DNA of 64,000 nucleotides from Paracoccus sp. M683 (lineage in GTDB: Bacteria; Pseudomonadota; Alphaproteobacteria; Rhodobacterales; Rhodobacteraceae), in NCBI RefSeq assembly GCF_007096355.1, contig NZ_VKDF01000005.1, positions 331,778 through 395,777 on the forward strand, read 5' to 3'. Under the pieces are notes generated by a model. That model worked only from the letters and a program-made list of their open reading frames with translations, was not told the origin of the DNA and searched no databases. The position numbers and the translations under genes are program-made. Below are positions 17,948 to 26,919 of this stretch, piece after piece; positions within the stretch are counted from its first letter, which is position 1, and each line of letters begins with the position of its first letter.

Positions 17948-18747
17948 GCGGCCACTCCTGCGGCTTTCCAGAACAGCCGGTCGAAATTCTCGGTCGTGAT
18001 GCGGGCAAACTCGGCGTAATCCAGCCCGTAAACCTGCGCCCCCACCGCTGCCGTCTTGGCGACATAGGCGGGTTCATTGCGCTTGCCTCGATGGGGCGGT
18101 GGCGCAAGATAGGGGCTGTCGGTCTCGACCAGGATGCGGTCCAGAGGTGCGGCGGCAAAGATATCGCGCAGTTCCTGCGATTTCGGAAAGGCGGCGATGC
18201 CCGACATGGACAGGTAAAAGCCAAGGTCCAGCGCCGCCCGTGCAAGCCCGGCGCCCGAGCTGAAACAATGCATCACGCAGCTATATTCGCCGGCGCGATG
18301 TTCCTCGGTCAGGATGCGGGCCATGTCCTCATCTGCGTCGCGGGCATGGATGATCAGGGGCAGACGGGTCTGGCGCGCGGCCTCGATATGCAGGCGCAGG
18401 CTGACTTGCTGGGCGTCCTTGCTGTCGGCGGTATAGTGGTAATCCAGCCCGGTCTCGCCAATGCCGACCATCTTGGGATGCGCGGCATAGCCCACCAGTT
18501 CCTCGACCGTCACGGGCGGCTGGTCGGCCACGCTCATCGGGTGCAGGCCGACGGCGTAGTAAAGCCCGTCAAAGCTTTCGGCCATCTCGCGGACGCGCGG
18601 GACGTTCGGCATGCGGGTGCAGATCGTGACCATGCGGGTCACGCCGGCGGCGCGGGCGCGGGCGATGATTTCGGATTGCTGGCCATCGAAATCGGGGAAA
18701 TCCAGATGACAGTGGCTGTCTACGATGGCGGGGGCCGCATCGGTCAT
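17944..18747 (-). CDS. tatD: TatD-family metal-dependent hydrolase
   Basis: Metal-dependent DNase/exonuclease-like TIM-barrel hydrolase, 267 residues. The metal ligands are in place: DSHCHLDF at residues 10-17, GLHP, GETGLDYHY, IIHARDADED, HCFSSG and VETDSPYLAP. TatD proteins degrade DNA and in some bacteria take part in oxidative-damage repair or quality control of Tat substrates. It lies one base after the holB stop and overlaps the MBL gene by four bases, in the operon dacC-tmk-holB-tatD. Confidence 0.92.
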   Translation of the reverse strand: MTDAAPAIVDSHCHLDFPDFDGQQSEIIARARAAGVTRMVTICTRMPNVPRVREMAESFDGLYYAVGLHPMSVADQPPVTVEELVGYAAHPKMVGIGETGLDYHYTADSKDAQQVSLRLHIEAARQTRLPLIIHARDADEDMARILTEEHRAGEYSCVMHCFSSGAGLARAALDLGFYLSMSGIAAFPKSQELRDIFAAAPLDRILVETDSPYLAPPPHRGKRNEPAYVAKTAAVGAQVYGLDYAEFARITTENFDRLFWKAAGVAA

Positions 18748-18748
18748 G

Positions 18749-19852
18749 TCAGTTGGCCTTGGCTGATTGGGCAGGCGGCAGATGCGCCAGTTCCGTCAGC
18801 ATATCCATCACCAGCGCGGCAGGGTCAAGGTTCACCGCCCGGCCCGCCCGCGCCCGCGCCGACAGCGTGGCCTGCGCGCCGGCCCAATCCCGCGCGGCGT
18901 GATCATCGGGCGACAGCCGGGCCATCACGCGGCCCTCGCCCTCGGCTGCCTGCGGCAGCGGCGCGCCCATCAGCCCCGCGCGGGCCAGCCGGGTCAGCAG
19001 CCGGTCCATCAGCGTCACCATCAGGTCGAACGGGTCGCCGTCAGCGCCCGCCCGCCCCGCCGCCTGATCGGCCAGCTTCAGCGCCCTGGGCCGATCCATC
19101 GAGGGCAGGGTGGCCATCAGGTCGATCAGGTCCTGATAGCGTTTCAGCCCGTCCTGACCCGCCAGCCGCAGCGCCTCGCCCACCGATCCGCCCGCCAGCG
19201 CCGCCAGCTTTTCGGCATCATCATCACTGCCCAACTCATGCAGCACGCGGCCCATATTCTCGGGAGAAAGCGGCGTCAGCCGCAGTTCCCGGCAGCGCGA
19301 GCGGATCGTCGGCAGCAGCCGCGCGGGCTGATGCGCGATCAGCAGGATCAGCGCGTCTTTCGGCGGTTCCTCCAGCACCTTCAGTAGGGCATTGGCGGCG
19401 GCCGTGTTCATCTCGTCTGCGGCGTCGATGATGGCGATGCGGCGGCCACCCTCGGCGGCGCTCATGTGGAAAAAGCTCAGCAGCCTGCGGATCTCGTCCA
19501 CGGTGATCTCGGCGCGCAGGCGCTTGGCCTTTTCGTCCCAGGGGCGGCGGATCAGCATCACGTTCGGTTCCGACAGCGCGGCGATGCGGCGGGCCGGAGG
19601 CGCGTCAGGCGGCACGGTCAGATCGTCACTTTCCGCCCCGGTCAGCAGCCAGCGGGCAATGGCCCAGGCCAGCGTGGCCTTGCCAACGCCGCGCGGGCCG
19701 GTGATCAGCCAGCCGTGATGCAGCCGCTGGCTGCGCGCGGCGGCGATGAAATCGTTGACGGCAGAGGATTGCCCCACCACCCGAGGCGCCATGCGTGGAT
19801 GCGGCGCGCCCGGCACGCGGTCGGGTTCTGGAATATCGTCCGCATCGCTCAT
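18749..19852 (-). CDS. holB: DNA polymerase III subunit delta'
   Basis: Clamp-loader subunit of 367 residues. A Pro-rich leader precedes an AAA+ domain with Walker A GPRGVGKAT (about residue 53), the sensor-type ANALLKVLEEPP and the SRC motif TIRSRCRELRLTPL. The protein helps open the beta clamp and load it at primed DNA. It overlaps tmk by four bases, and the tmk-holB pair is widely conserved, matching dTTP supply with replication. The typical Cys zinc cluster is not evident, as expected for delta' rather than DnaX. Confidence 0.9.
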   Translation of the reverse strand: MSDADDIPEPDRVPGAPHPRMAPRVVGQSSAVNDFIAAARSQRLHHGWLITGPRGVGKATLAWAIARWLLTGAESDDLTVPPDAPPARRIAALSEPNVMLIRRPWDEKAKRLRAEITVDEIRRLLSFFHMSAAEGGRRIAIIDAADEMNTAAANALLKVLEEPPKDALILLIAHQPARLLPTIRSRCRELRLTPLSPENMGRVLHELGSDDDAEKLAALAGGSVGEALRLAGQDGLKRYQDLIDLMATLPSMDRPRALKLADQAAGRAGADGDPFDLMVTLMDRLLTRLARAGLMGAPLPQAAEGEGRVMARLSPDDHAARDWAGAQATLSARARAGRAVNLDPAALVMDMLTELAHLPPAQSAKAN

Positions 19853-20454
19853 GCGGGCAGGGCGGCGCTGACGCGGGCGGCGACGGTTTCGGGGGCGCCA
19901 GAGCCGTCGATCAGGCGGACGCGGTCAGGGTATTCGTTGGCCAGCGCGCGAAAGCCCAGGGCCAGCTTTTGCTGAAAGCCGAGGCCAAGGCTTTCAAAGC
20001 GATCCTCGTTGCCGCCGCGTGCACGCCCGCGCGAAAGCGCCGTCGCGGGGTCAATGTCGATCACCAGCGTCAGGTCGGGTTCCACCGCGATGGACAGATC
20101 ATGCAGCCGGTCGACCATCGCCCGCAGCTCGCCCCGCGCCGCACCCTGGTAGACACGGGTGCTGTCGGCAAAACGGTCGGTGATGACGGTGCGGCCAGCG
20201 GCCAGCGCCGGACGGATCACCCGTTCCAGATGGTCGCGGCGGGCGGCGGTGAACAGCAGGATTTCCGTCTCGGGGGACCAGCGTTCGCCCGCGCCCTCGA
20301 CCAGAAGGCGGCGGATTTCCTCGGCTCCTGGGGAGCCGCCCGGCTCGCGGGTCAGCACCACGTCGCGGCCCTCGGCGCGCAAGCTGTCCGCCAAAAGCCG
20401 GGCCTGGGTGGACTTGCCGCTGCCGTCGATGCCCTCGAAGCTGAGAAACATCAA
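19849..20454 (-). CDS. tmk: thymidylate kinase
   Basis: Phosphorylates dTMP to dTDP with ATP in the cytosol. The protein has 201 residues. The P-loop FEGIDGSGKSTQ is at residues 5-16, the DR motif is ITDRFADSTRVYQG, and the lid region holds RGRARGGNEDRFE. The arrangement of basic residues in the P-loop and lid regions is usual for bacterial TMPK. It overlaps dacC upstream and holB downstream by four bases each. Confidence 0.95.
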   Translation of the reverse strand: MMFLSFEGIDGSGKSTQARLLADSLRAEGRDVVLTREPGGSPGAEEIRRLLVEGAGERWSPETEILLFTAARRDHLERVIRPALAAGRTVITDRFADSTRVYQGAARGELRAMVDRLHDLSIAVEPDLTLVIDIDPATALSRGRARGGNEDRFESLGLGFQQKLALGFRALANEYPDRVRLIDGSGAPETVAARVSAALPA

Positions 20455-21608
20455 AGCCCCGTGGCTTCGATCGCGCGGCCGCCCAGTTGCAGAGCGGCGC
20501 CCTTGATGCGGCCCACGAAACCGGCCTCGGCCACATCGGTGGCGGCCAGAAGCGGCATCCGCGCCTCGCCCGTGCCGGGGATGGTGACGACCAGCTCGCC
20601 CAGTTGCTGCCCGGCCTTGATCGGCGCGGGAATGGGCGAGTTATAGACCACCTCGGCCGTCACCCGATCGGCCGCGCCGCCGGGGATCAGCACGTTCAGC
20701 CCGTCCTTGGTGGTCAGCGCCACGCGCGACTTGTCGCCCAGCCAGACGGGTGCCTCGACCACGGTTTCGCCCTTGGGCACCAGCGTTTTCATGGTGAACT
20801 GGCGAAAGGCCCAGCTGACGATACGCTCGGCCTCTTCGGCGCGGGCGGCCTCGCTGGCGAGGCCGTTCAGCACAAAGATCACCCGGCGGCTGCCCTGCAC
20901 GGCGCTGCCCGTCAGGCCATAGCCGGCTTCCTGGGTGTGACCGGTCTTCAGCCCGTCGGCGCCGATGCCCAGCTTCAGCAGCGGGTTGCGGTTGAAGCGG
21001 TTCGAGGGGGCGCGGTTGTCGAACGGGTATTCGGTCAGGGCAAAATATTTATAAAGCTCGGGGAAATCCTCGACCAGATGCTGCGCCAGGATGCCAAGGT
21101 CATGCGCCGTCATCCGGTGGCGCGGATCGGGCCAGCCCGAGGCATTGGCGAAGGTCGAATTGGTCAGGCCCAGCTCGCGGCCCTTTTCGGTCATCTGCCG
21201 GGCAAAGGCATCTTCGGTGCCGGCCAGCCCCTCGGCCACGACAACGCATGCATCATTGCCGGACAGCACGATGATGCCCTTGATAAGCTCCTCGACGGTC
21301 GGCCGGTCCTGTTCGTTCAGGAACATGGTCGAGCCGCCCATCTGCCGCGCCTTGGTGGAAACGGGCAGGCGGGTATCCATCTGCACGCGGCCCTCGCGCA
21401 CGGCCTCGAACAGCATATAGACGGTCATCAGTTTCGACATCGAGGCAGGTGGCAGCGCCTCATCGGCGTTCCTTTCCATCAGCACCGTGCCCGTGGCCAC
21501 GTCATAAACCCAGGCGGCGCGGGCATTGGTGTCAAAGCCCTGGGCCGCCGTCAGGCCGGGCAGGGCGAAAGTAAGGCTCGCGACGAGAGGGAACAAAAGC
21601 GCGCGCAT
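20451..21608 (-). CDS. dacC: D-alanyl-D-alanine carboxypeptidase (PBP5/6 family)
   Basis: Periplasmic, membrane-anchored enzyme that trims the terminal D-Ala of pentapeptide stems. The 385-residue precursor has a signal peptide ending LTAAQ, then the active-site triad: SMSK at 56-59, SGN at 116-118 and KTG at 221-223. A PBP5_C beta domain follows near residues 280-370. The C terminus is mildly amphipathic, as needed for membrane association. First gene of the dacC-tmk-holB-tatD-MBL-AEC operon. A second D,D-carboxypeptidase with a SPOR tail is encoded at 59.9-61.6 kb. Confidence 0.93.
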   Translation of the reverse strand: MRALLFPLVASLTFALPGLTAAQGFDTNARAAWVYDVATGTVLMERNADEALPPASMSKLMTVYMLFEAVREGRVQMDTRLPVSTKARQMGGSTMFLNEQDRPTVEELIKGIIVLSGNDACVVVAEGLAGTEDAFARQMTEKGRELGLTNSTFANASGWPDPRHRMTAHDLGILAQHLVEDFPELYKYFALTEYPFDNRAPSNRFNRNPLLKLGIGADGLKTGHTQEAGYGLTGSAVQGSRRVIFVLNGLASEAARAEEAERIVSWAFRQFTMKTLVPKGETVVEAPVWLGDKSRVALTTKDGLNVLIPGGAADRVTAEVVYNSPIPAPIKAGQQLGELVVTIPGTGEARMPLLAATDVAEAGFVGRIKGAALQLGGRAIEATGL

Positions 21609-21715
21609 GGGGTTTCCTTTGCCTGTTTGGGAACTGGTTACATGAAGGCCGGGGTTGCCGCAACGCAGCCAAACCGCAAACGACGCGAAATTGAAACAGG
21701 CAGGACAGCCGCAGG

Positions 21716-22174
21716 ATGAGCATTACCGACACCGACATGGCCTTTGCGGTCTGGGCGATCATGGACCACCCCCGGACCGAGGTATTCGAGGCCGTGGCCG
21801 ACCCCGCCGCGCTGACCGGCTATTTCACCACGGGCGGGGCCAGGGGGCGGATGGATCGTGGCGCGATCGTCACCTGGGAATTTGCGGATTTCCCCGGTCC
21901 CTTCGACGTGACCGTCCTGCGCGCCGAACCGCCCGAACTGATCGAGTTCGACTGGCCCGCCCCCTCGGGCCGGGGCATGAACCGCGTCACCTTCCGTTTC
22001 GAGGGACTGGTCGGGGATCGCACCAAGGTGCATGTCACCGAAACCGGCTGGCCGGCGACGCCCGAGGGGTTGCAGCAGGCCTATGGCAATTGCATGGGCT
22101 GGTCGCAGATGCTGGCCGCGATGAAGGCATGGGTCGATCACGGCGTCGCCCTGCGCGAGGGGATGTATCGCTAG
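21716..22174 (+). CDS. SRPBCC (START/AHSA1-like) domain protein
   Basis: Cytosolic ligand-binding-fold protein of 152 residues. The pattern AVWAIMDHPRTEVFEAVADPAALTGYF near the N terminus and the late PEGLQQAYGNCMGWSQMLAAMKAWVDHG helix match the AHSA1-type SRPBCC superfamily. No function is established for this branch. It is divergent from dacC with about 107 bases between starts and convergent with the DUF2270 gene, 12 bases from its end. Confidence 0.75.
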   Translation: MSITDTDMAFAVWAIMDHPRTEVFEAVADPAALTGYFTTGGARGRMDRGAIVTWEFADFPGPFDVTVLRAEPPELIEFDWPAPSGRGMNRVTFRFEGLVGDRTKVHVTETGWPATPEGLQQAYGNCMGWSQMLAAMKAWVDHGVALREGMYR

Positions 22175-22186
22175 GCGGTCAGCAGG

Positions 22187-22861
22187 TCAGCCCATGCCCG
22201 ACTGATGCTTGTGACCGGCGGCGCGGCGATTGTCATTGCGCCAGCTGAGCAGCGCGGCCAGACCGCCGCTGGCGCAATAGATCAACCCCAGCAGCAGGAT
22301 CAGCCAGCCGGGCACGGGGCCGATGGCGGCGCGTTCGAAGAATTCCCCGCTATGGGCGATGGGCGTGGGGTGGACGATGATCTTGCCGATATAGGCCAGC
22401 GCCTGAATCAGCAGGATCCAGATATAGTTGCGCCGAATGCGCCGCCCGACCGCCACCCACATCGAGACGTGATAGGACGGGTGGCGGTAATCCTCGGCCA
22501 TCACCTTTTGCCAGCCGGTGTTCAGCCGCATGTCGCCATCTTCCAGCAGCGGCACGATCATGTTCAGTTCCAGCCAGCGGCAGCGGGCGCGCCAGACGTT
22601 GAAATAACGGTATCGCCGCGCCTCCAGCATCAGGAAAAAGACGATCAGGATGCCAACCAGCACCAGTGGCAAGGGCGAGGCGTTGGGCGTGGCAAAGGTG
22701 ATCGACAGCGCGATCCCCAGTGTGACCACCGCCCAGTTGGTCGTCGTGTCCAGCCGCGTGCGCCAGATGGTCGAGCGGTAAAGCTCGCCCCGATAGACAT
22801 GCGCAAGCATCCCCATCTCGGCGCTGTCAAAGCCGGTGCGCTCGGCTGGCCTTTCGTCCAT
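22187..22861 (-). CDS. DUF2270 inner-membrane protein
   Basis: Conserved membrane protein of unknown function, 224 residues from the ATG at 22861, preceded by an AGGGGGG ribosome site. The family motif GMLAHVYRGELYRSTIWRTRLDTTTNWAV is present. Four hydrophobic segments are seen: two near residues 45-85 and two in the last 80 residues. The frame stays open further upstream, but that part overlaps the thymidine kinase gene and lacks family sequence. It lies 43 bases downstream of tdk in the same direction, so the two may be co-transcribed. Confidence 0.82.
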   Translation of the reverse strand: MDERPAERTGFDSAEMGMLAHVYRGELYRSTIWRTRLDTTTNWAVVTLGIALSITFATPNASPLPLVLVGILIVFFLMLEARRYRYFNVWRARCRWLELNMIVPLLEDGDMRLNTGWQKVMAEDYRHPSYHVSMWVAVGRRIRRNYIWILLIQALAYIGKIIVHPTPIAHSGEFFERAAIGPVPGWLILLLGLIYCASGGLAALLSWRNDNRRAAGHKHQSGMG

Positions 22862-22904
22862 TCCGTCCCCCCTTGGGGCAGGATGCACGGGCTGGCGCCG
22901 TGGA

Positions 22905-23477
22905 TCAAGCGCCGACCGCCTCGCGCCAGTGGCGGCGGCACAGCGAGACATAGGTTTCATTGCCGCCGACCTGCACCTGGGCGCCCTCGGTGATGGCATG
23001 GCCATCGGCGTCGCGGCGGATGACCATCGTGGCCTTGCGCCCGCAATGGCAGATGGTGCGGACCTCTCGCAGGTCATCGGCCAGCGCCAGCAGCGCGGCC
23101 GAGCCGGGGAACAGTTGGCCGCGGAAATCGACGCGCAGCCCATAGCACATGACAGGGATGCACAGGTCGTCGGCCACGCGGGCCAGTTGCCAGGCCTGAT
23201 CGGCGGTCAGGAACTGCGCCTCGTCGACAAAGATGCAGGCCGCGCCCGCGCCTTCGGCCTGGATCAAGGCGAACATGTCGGTATCGGCGTCAAAGGTCAG
23301 CGCGTCATCGGCAATGCCGATCCGGCTGGCGATGCGGCCGGTGCCGGCGCGGCTGTCCAGTGCCGCGGTCAGCAGCAGCGTCTGCATGCCGCGTTCGCGA
23401 TAGTTGTAGGATGCCTGCAACAGCAGCGTGCTTTTGCCGGCATTCATGGTCGAATAGTGGAAATACAGCTTGGCCAT
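22905..23477 (-). CDS. tdk: thymidine kinase
   Basis: Salvage kinase converting thymidine to dTMP, 190 residues. The P-loop FHYSTMNAGKST is at residues 6-17, the Walker B-like CIFVDEAQFL is near the middle, and the lasso region GLRVDFRGQLFPGS follows. Cysteines in the ICHCGRKA pair and in the C-terminal SLCRRHW fit the structural zinc site of type II thymidine kinases. It is separated from tmk by about 2.4 kb and is in a different transcript. Confidence 0.94.
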   Translation of the reverse strand: MAKLYFHYSTMNAGKSTLLLQASYNYRERGMQTLLLTAALDSRAGTGRIASRIGIADDALTFDADTDMFALIQAEGAGAACIFVDEAQFLTADQAWQLARVADDLCIPVMCYGLRVDFRGQLFPGSAALLALADDLREVRTICHCGRKATMVIRRDADGHAITEGAQVQVGGNETYVSLCRRHWREAVGA

Positions 23478-23653
23478 GGCGGCAGCAGATAGCGCCGTGA
23501 TCTGCCGCCATCAAGGCATGACGATTGCGGGCCGCCGCCGCACGGGTTGCAAAATCATCGTCTGCATGGCAAAAGCCAGGTTCGGCGGCGGTCTGATCCC
23601 TTGGCGCGATTCTGCGCTGCCTTTCCCTATATCTTACATCTCTGGTTATCCTG

Positions 23654-24847
23654 ATGCGCGATCCCTTGTTCCGCATGGCCCTTGTTCTGGGCCTTCTTTC
23701 CGCCGTTGGTCCCTTTGCGATCGACATGTATCTGCCCGCGATGCCGCAGGTGGCCGCCGATCTTGGCACGACCGAGGCCGGCGCCGCCCTGACGCTGACA
23801 TCCTATTTCATCGTCTTTGGCATCGCCCAGATGATCTATGGCCCGATGGCCGATGCCGTTGGCCGCAAGAAGCCTCTGGTTCTGGGCGTGGCGATCTTTC
23901 TGCTGGCCACGATCGGCGCGGCCCTGGCCCCGGATATCGGCTGGCTGATCCTGGCCCGCGCCGGGCAGGGGCTGGGCGCGGCGACGCTGATGGCGGTGCC
24001 GCGCGCGGTGATCCGCGACATGGCCACTGGCCCCGCCGCAGCCCGGATGATGGCGGCGATCATGATCGTCATTTCGATCTCGCCGATGCTGGCGCCGCTG
24101 ACCGGGGCCATGGTCATGCTGTGGGGCGGCTGGCGCGAGATATTTGCCGTGCTGGCCGTGGCCGCCGTGATCAGCCTGTGCCTGATCATCTTCGTGCTGC
24201 CCGAGACCCTGCCGGCTGAGCGTCGCCAGCCTGTCAAGCTGGCCCCTATGCTGGCCGGCGCGCGCCGGCTGCTGGGTGACCGGCGCTTCATGGGGCTGAC
24301 GATGATCGGCGGTTTCGGCATGGCCAGTTTCTTCGTGTTCCTGTCCACCGCCAGCTTTGTCTATACCGGCCAATACGGACTAAGCCCGACCGGCTTTTCC
24401 ATCGCCTTCGCCATCAATGCCATCGGCTTTTTCACCGCCTCGCAATTCGCCGGCCCCCTGGCCGAGCGTTTCGGGATGGAGAGGGTGATCTCGCTGGCCA
24501 TCACCGGCTTTGCGGGGATCTCGCTGGCGCTGGTGGCGCTGGTCTGGCTGGGGGTGGATGCGCTGCCGGTGGTGATCGCGGGGCTGTTTCTGGCCAATGC
24601 CTGCCTGGGGCTGGTGCTGCCCACGGCGATGGTGATGTCGCTGGATCCCCATCCCGACATCGCTGGTCTTGCCTCGTCACTGGGGGGCACGCTGCAAATG
24701 CTGACCGGCGGCATCATGATCGCCCTGACCGGGCCGTTCATGCAAAACAGCGCGGCGACCATGGTTGCGGCCATCGCGCTGTGCGGGGTGCTGGCCTGGC
24801 TGGCGGCGGCGATCTCCCTGCCGCGCCTGCGCCTGTTGGCCATCTGA
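23654..24847 (+). CDS. Bcr/CflA-type multidrug efflux MFS transporter
   Basis: Inner-membrane proton antiporter of 397 residues with twelve predicted membrane segments. Family motifs include the N-terminal GPFAIDMYLPAMPQVAADLG and the loop motif GPMADAVGRKKPL between segments 2 and 3, typical of the Bcr/CflA branch of DHA1 exporters. The ATG at 23654 has no strong ribosome site. The 176 bases upstream hold no recognisable gene. Its end faces the end of edd with 76 bases between. Confidence 0.9.
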   Translation: MRDPLFRMALVLGLLSAVGPFAIDMYLPAMPQVAADLGTTEAGAALTLTSYFIVFGIAQMIYGPMADAVGRKKPLVLGVAIFLLATIGAALAPDIGWLILARAGQGLGAATLMAVPRAVIRDMATGPAAARMMAAIMIVISISPMLAPLTGAMVMLWGGWREIFAVLAVAAVISLCLIIFVLPETLPAERRQPVKLAPMLAGARRLLGDRRFMGLTMIGGFGMASFFVFLSTASFVYTGQYGLSPTGFSIAFAINAIGFFTASQFAGPLAERFGMERVISLAITGFAGISLALVALVWLGVDALPVVIAGLFLANACLGLVLPTAMVMSLDPHPDIAGLASSLGGTLQMLTGGIMIALTGPFMQNSAATMVAAIALCGVLAWLAAAISLPRLRLLAI

Positions 24848-24923
24848 GGATGCTTTGGTCCTGCCGCGACCCCGTCATGGCCGGACCTGGTGATCACCGG
24901 ATATGAAGGCGACGCCTGGTGCG

Positions 24924-26726
24924 TCAGCTGACGCAGCCCGCCCCTTCGGTCGCCAGCCCGGCATTGGCGCGGAACATGGCGAACATCTCTCGGCCCATGC
25001 CTTCGGTATTGCCGCTGAGATCGGCCACGACCGGACGGCGGTTGTCGAAATCCTCGGCAAGGCAGTCGATGCTGCCGGTGGTGGCGTCCAGCCGGATCAC
25101 GTCGCCATCGCGCACCCGCGCCAAGGGGCCGCCATTCGCGGCCTCGGGCGAGATATGGATCGCCGCCGGCACCTTGCCCGACGCGCCCGACATGCGCCCA
25201 TCGGTGACCAGCGCCACCTTGAGCCCCCGATCCTGCAAGACGGCCAGAATCGGCGTCAGCGAATGCAGTTCCGGCATGCCATTGGCGCGCGGTCCCTGAA
25301 AGCGGACGACGACGACGGTATCCTCGGTGAACTCACCAGCCTTGAAGGCGGCTTTCACCTGTTCCTGATCGGAAAAGACGCGGGCCTTGGCCTCGATGAT
25401 GTGACGCTCGGCCGCAACGGCGCTGATCTTGATGACGCCGCGGCCAAGATTGCCGTCAAGCTGCTTGAGGCCCCCGGTCAACGCGAAAGGATCGCTGGCC
25501 GGGCGCAGGATCTTGTCGTTCAGCGTCTCGCGCGCGCCTTCTTCCCAACGCACGCGGTCGCCGTCCAGCTTGGGTTCGGTGGTATAACGCGCCAATCCGT
25601 CACCAACGATGGTTTTCACGTCGGGATGCAGCAGGCCCGCATCCAGCAACTCGCCGATCATATAGCCGAGGCCCCCGGCGGCGTGGAAATGGTTCACATC
25701 GGCCAGACCGTTGGGATAGACCCGCGCCATCAGCGGCACGGCCTCGGAAATGTCGTGGAAATCCTCGATGTCCAGCTGCACACCCGCCGCCCGCGCCATG
25801 GCGGGCAGGTGGATGACCAGATTGGTTGAACCGCCCGTGGCCATCAGCCCGACCAGCCCGTTGACAAAGGCTTTCTCGTCCAGCACCTCGCCGGCCGGGC
25901 GATAGTCATTGCCCAATCGGGTAATGGCGGCGGCGCGTTCGACCGCGCTGACGGTCAGCGCATCGCGCAGGGGCGTGTTGGGGTTCACGAAGCTGGACCC
26001 GGGCAGGTGCAGGCCCATGAACTCCATCAGCATCTGGTTGGTGTTGGCGGTGCCGTAGAAGGTGCAGGTGCCGGCGCCGTGATAGGATGCCATTTCGGCC
26101 GCCATCAGCGCATCGCGGCCAACCTCGCCTGCGGCGAATTGCTGGCGGACCTTCGATTTCTCGTCATTCGGAAGGCCCGAGGTCATCGGCCCGGCGGGCA
26201 CGAACACCGCCGGAATATGGCCAAAGGTGGCGGCGGCGATGATCAGACCCGGCACGATCTTGTCGCAGACGCCCAGATAAAGGGCCGCATCGAAACAGTC
26301 ATGCGACAGTGCCACGCCCGAGGCCAGCGCGATCACGTCACGCGAAAACAGCGACAGCTCCATCCCCGCGCGGCCCTGGGTGACGCCGTCGCACATGGCA
26401 GGCACCCCGCCAGCGACCTGCACCGTGGCACCTGCCGCCTTGCCGGCGCGGCGGATCAGTGATGGATAGGTTTCGAACGGCTGATGCGCCGACAGCATGT
26501 CGTTATAGGCCGTGACGATCCCGATATTGGGCATGCGGGTGCCGGCCATATCGGCCTTGTCATCCATCGCGGCATAGGCATGGGCCTGGTTGCCGCAGCT
26601 GAGATGCGCACGGCGCGGCCCTTCCTCGGCGGCGCGGGCGATCTTTTGCAGGTAGTGGGCGCGGCTGGTGGCCGAGCGTTCACGGATGCGGTCGGTGACG
26701 CGGGCGATCGTGGCGTTCAGGGTCAT
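24924..26726 (-). CDS. edd: phosphogluconate dehydratase (Entner-Doudoroff)
   Basis: Converts 6-phosphogluconate to 2-keto-3-deoxy-6-phosphogluconate, the diagnostic step of the Entner-Doudoroff pathway. At 600 residues it has the normal IlvD/Edd length. Iron-sulfur ligand regions are visible: [17 protein letters not shown], the [11 protein letters not shown] block and [17 protein letters not shown]. The late [21 protein letters not shown] motif matches the substrate end of the family. KDPG aldolase (eda) is not in the window. The TGA lies inside a 16-bp perfect palindrome at 24920-24935. Expression probably depends on the operator in its promoter at 26755-26783. Confidence 0.95.
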   Translation of the reverse strand: MTLNATIARVTDRIRERSATSRAHYLQKIARAAEEGPRRAHLSCGNQAHAYAAMDDKADMAGTRMPNIGIVTAYNDMLSAHQPFETYPSLIRRAGKAAGATVQVAGGVPAMCDGVTQGRAGMELSLFSRDVIALASGVALSHDCFDAALYLGVCDKIVPGLIIAAATFGHIPAVFVPAGPMTSGLPNDEKSKVRQQFAAGEVGRDALMAAEMASYHGAGTCTFYGTANTNQMLMEFMGLHLPGSSFVNPNTPLRDALTVSAVERAAAITRLGNDYRPAGEVLDEKAFVNGLVGLMATGGSTNLVIHLPAMARAAGVQLDIEDFHDISEAVPLMARVYPNGLADVNHFHAAGGLGYMIGELLDAGLLHPDVKTIVGDGLARYTTEPKLDGDRVRWEEGARETLNDKILRPASDPFALTGGLKQLDGNLGRGVIKISAVAAERHIIEAKARVFSDQEQVKAAFKAGEFTEDTVVVVRFQGPRANGMPELHSLTPILAVLQDRGLKVALVTDGRMSGASGKVPAAIHISPEAANGGPLARVRDGDVIRLDATTGSIDCLAEDFDNRRPVVADLSGNTEGMGREMFAMFRANAGLATEGAGCVS

Positions 26727-26754
26727 GGCGGGCCTCTTTGCTGCGGTTGCCTCT

Positions 26755-26783
26755 GGTATACACTGTTAGCGATAACAGTGCAA
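26755..26783 (-). promoter_or_regulatory. edd promoter with LacI-type palindromic operator
   Basis: On the minus strand TTGCAC (26778-26783) and TATACC (26755-26760) are separated by exactly 17 bases. Almost the whole spacer is part of the palindrome CACTGTTAGCGATAACAGTG (26761-26780, plus-strand reading; arms CACTGTTA/TAACAGTG). The core TGTTATCGCTAACA recurs unchanged ahead of zwf at 28665-28678. A repressor bound here would block RNA polymerase. The alphaproteobacterial LacI-family regulator CceR is the natural candidate. Confidence 0.75.
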
Positions 26784-26800
26784 TGGGTCGAGGGCGGTCA

Positions 26801-26861
26801 GGGGGCGCTGCCCCCATCGCCTTGCGGCGATTCCCCCAGGGATATTTGGATGAAGAAGAAA
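26801..26861 (+). repeat. intergenic hairpin element, copy 3
   Basis: A GGGGGC/GCCCCC hairpin and an ATCGCC/GGCGAT hairpin are followed by TTCCCCCAGGGATATTTGG and ATGAAGAAGAAA. It lies between the edd promoter and the start of the rRNA methyltransferase gene, in that gene's orientation. Confidence 0.72.
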
Positions 26862-26919
26862 CCGGGGGTGCTTGTTCCCGCCGGCGGGTCGTGCGAGATC
26901 GGCGGGGAAAGGAAATCTC

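Noticed and set aside
17746..19431. 561-codon open frame on the plus strand across the tatD-holB region
   Set aside because: It is antisense to two recognised genes with intact family motifs, is rich in Arg/Pro/Ala/Gly and has no family signature. It is a by-product of high GC.
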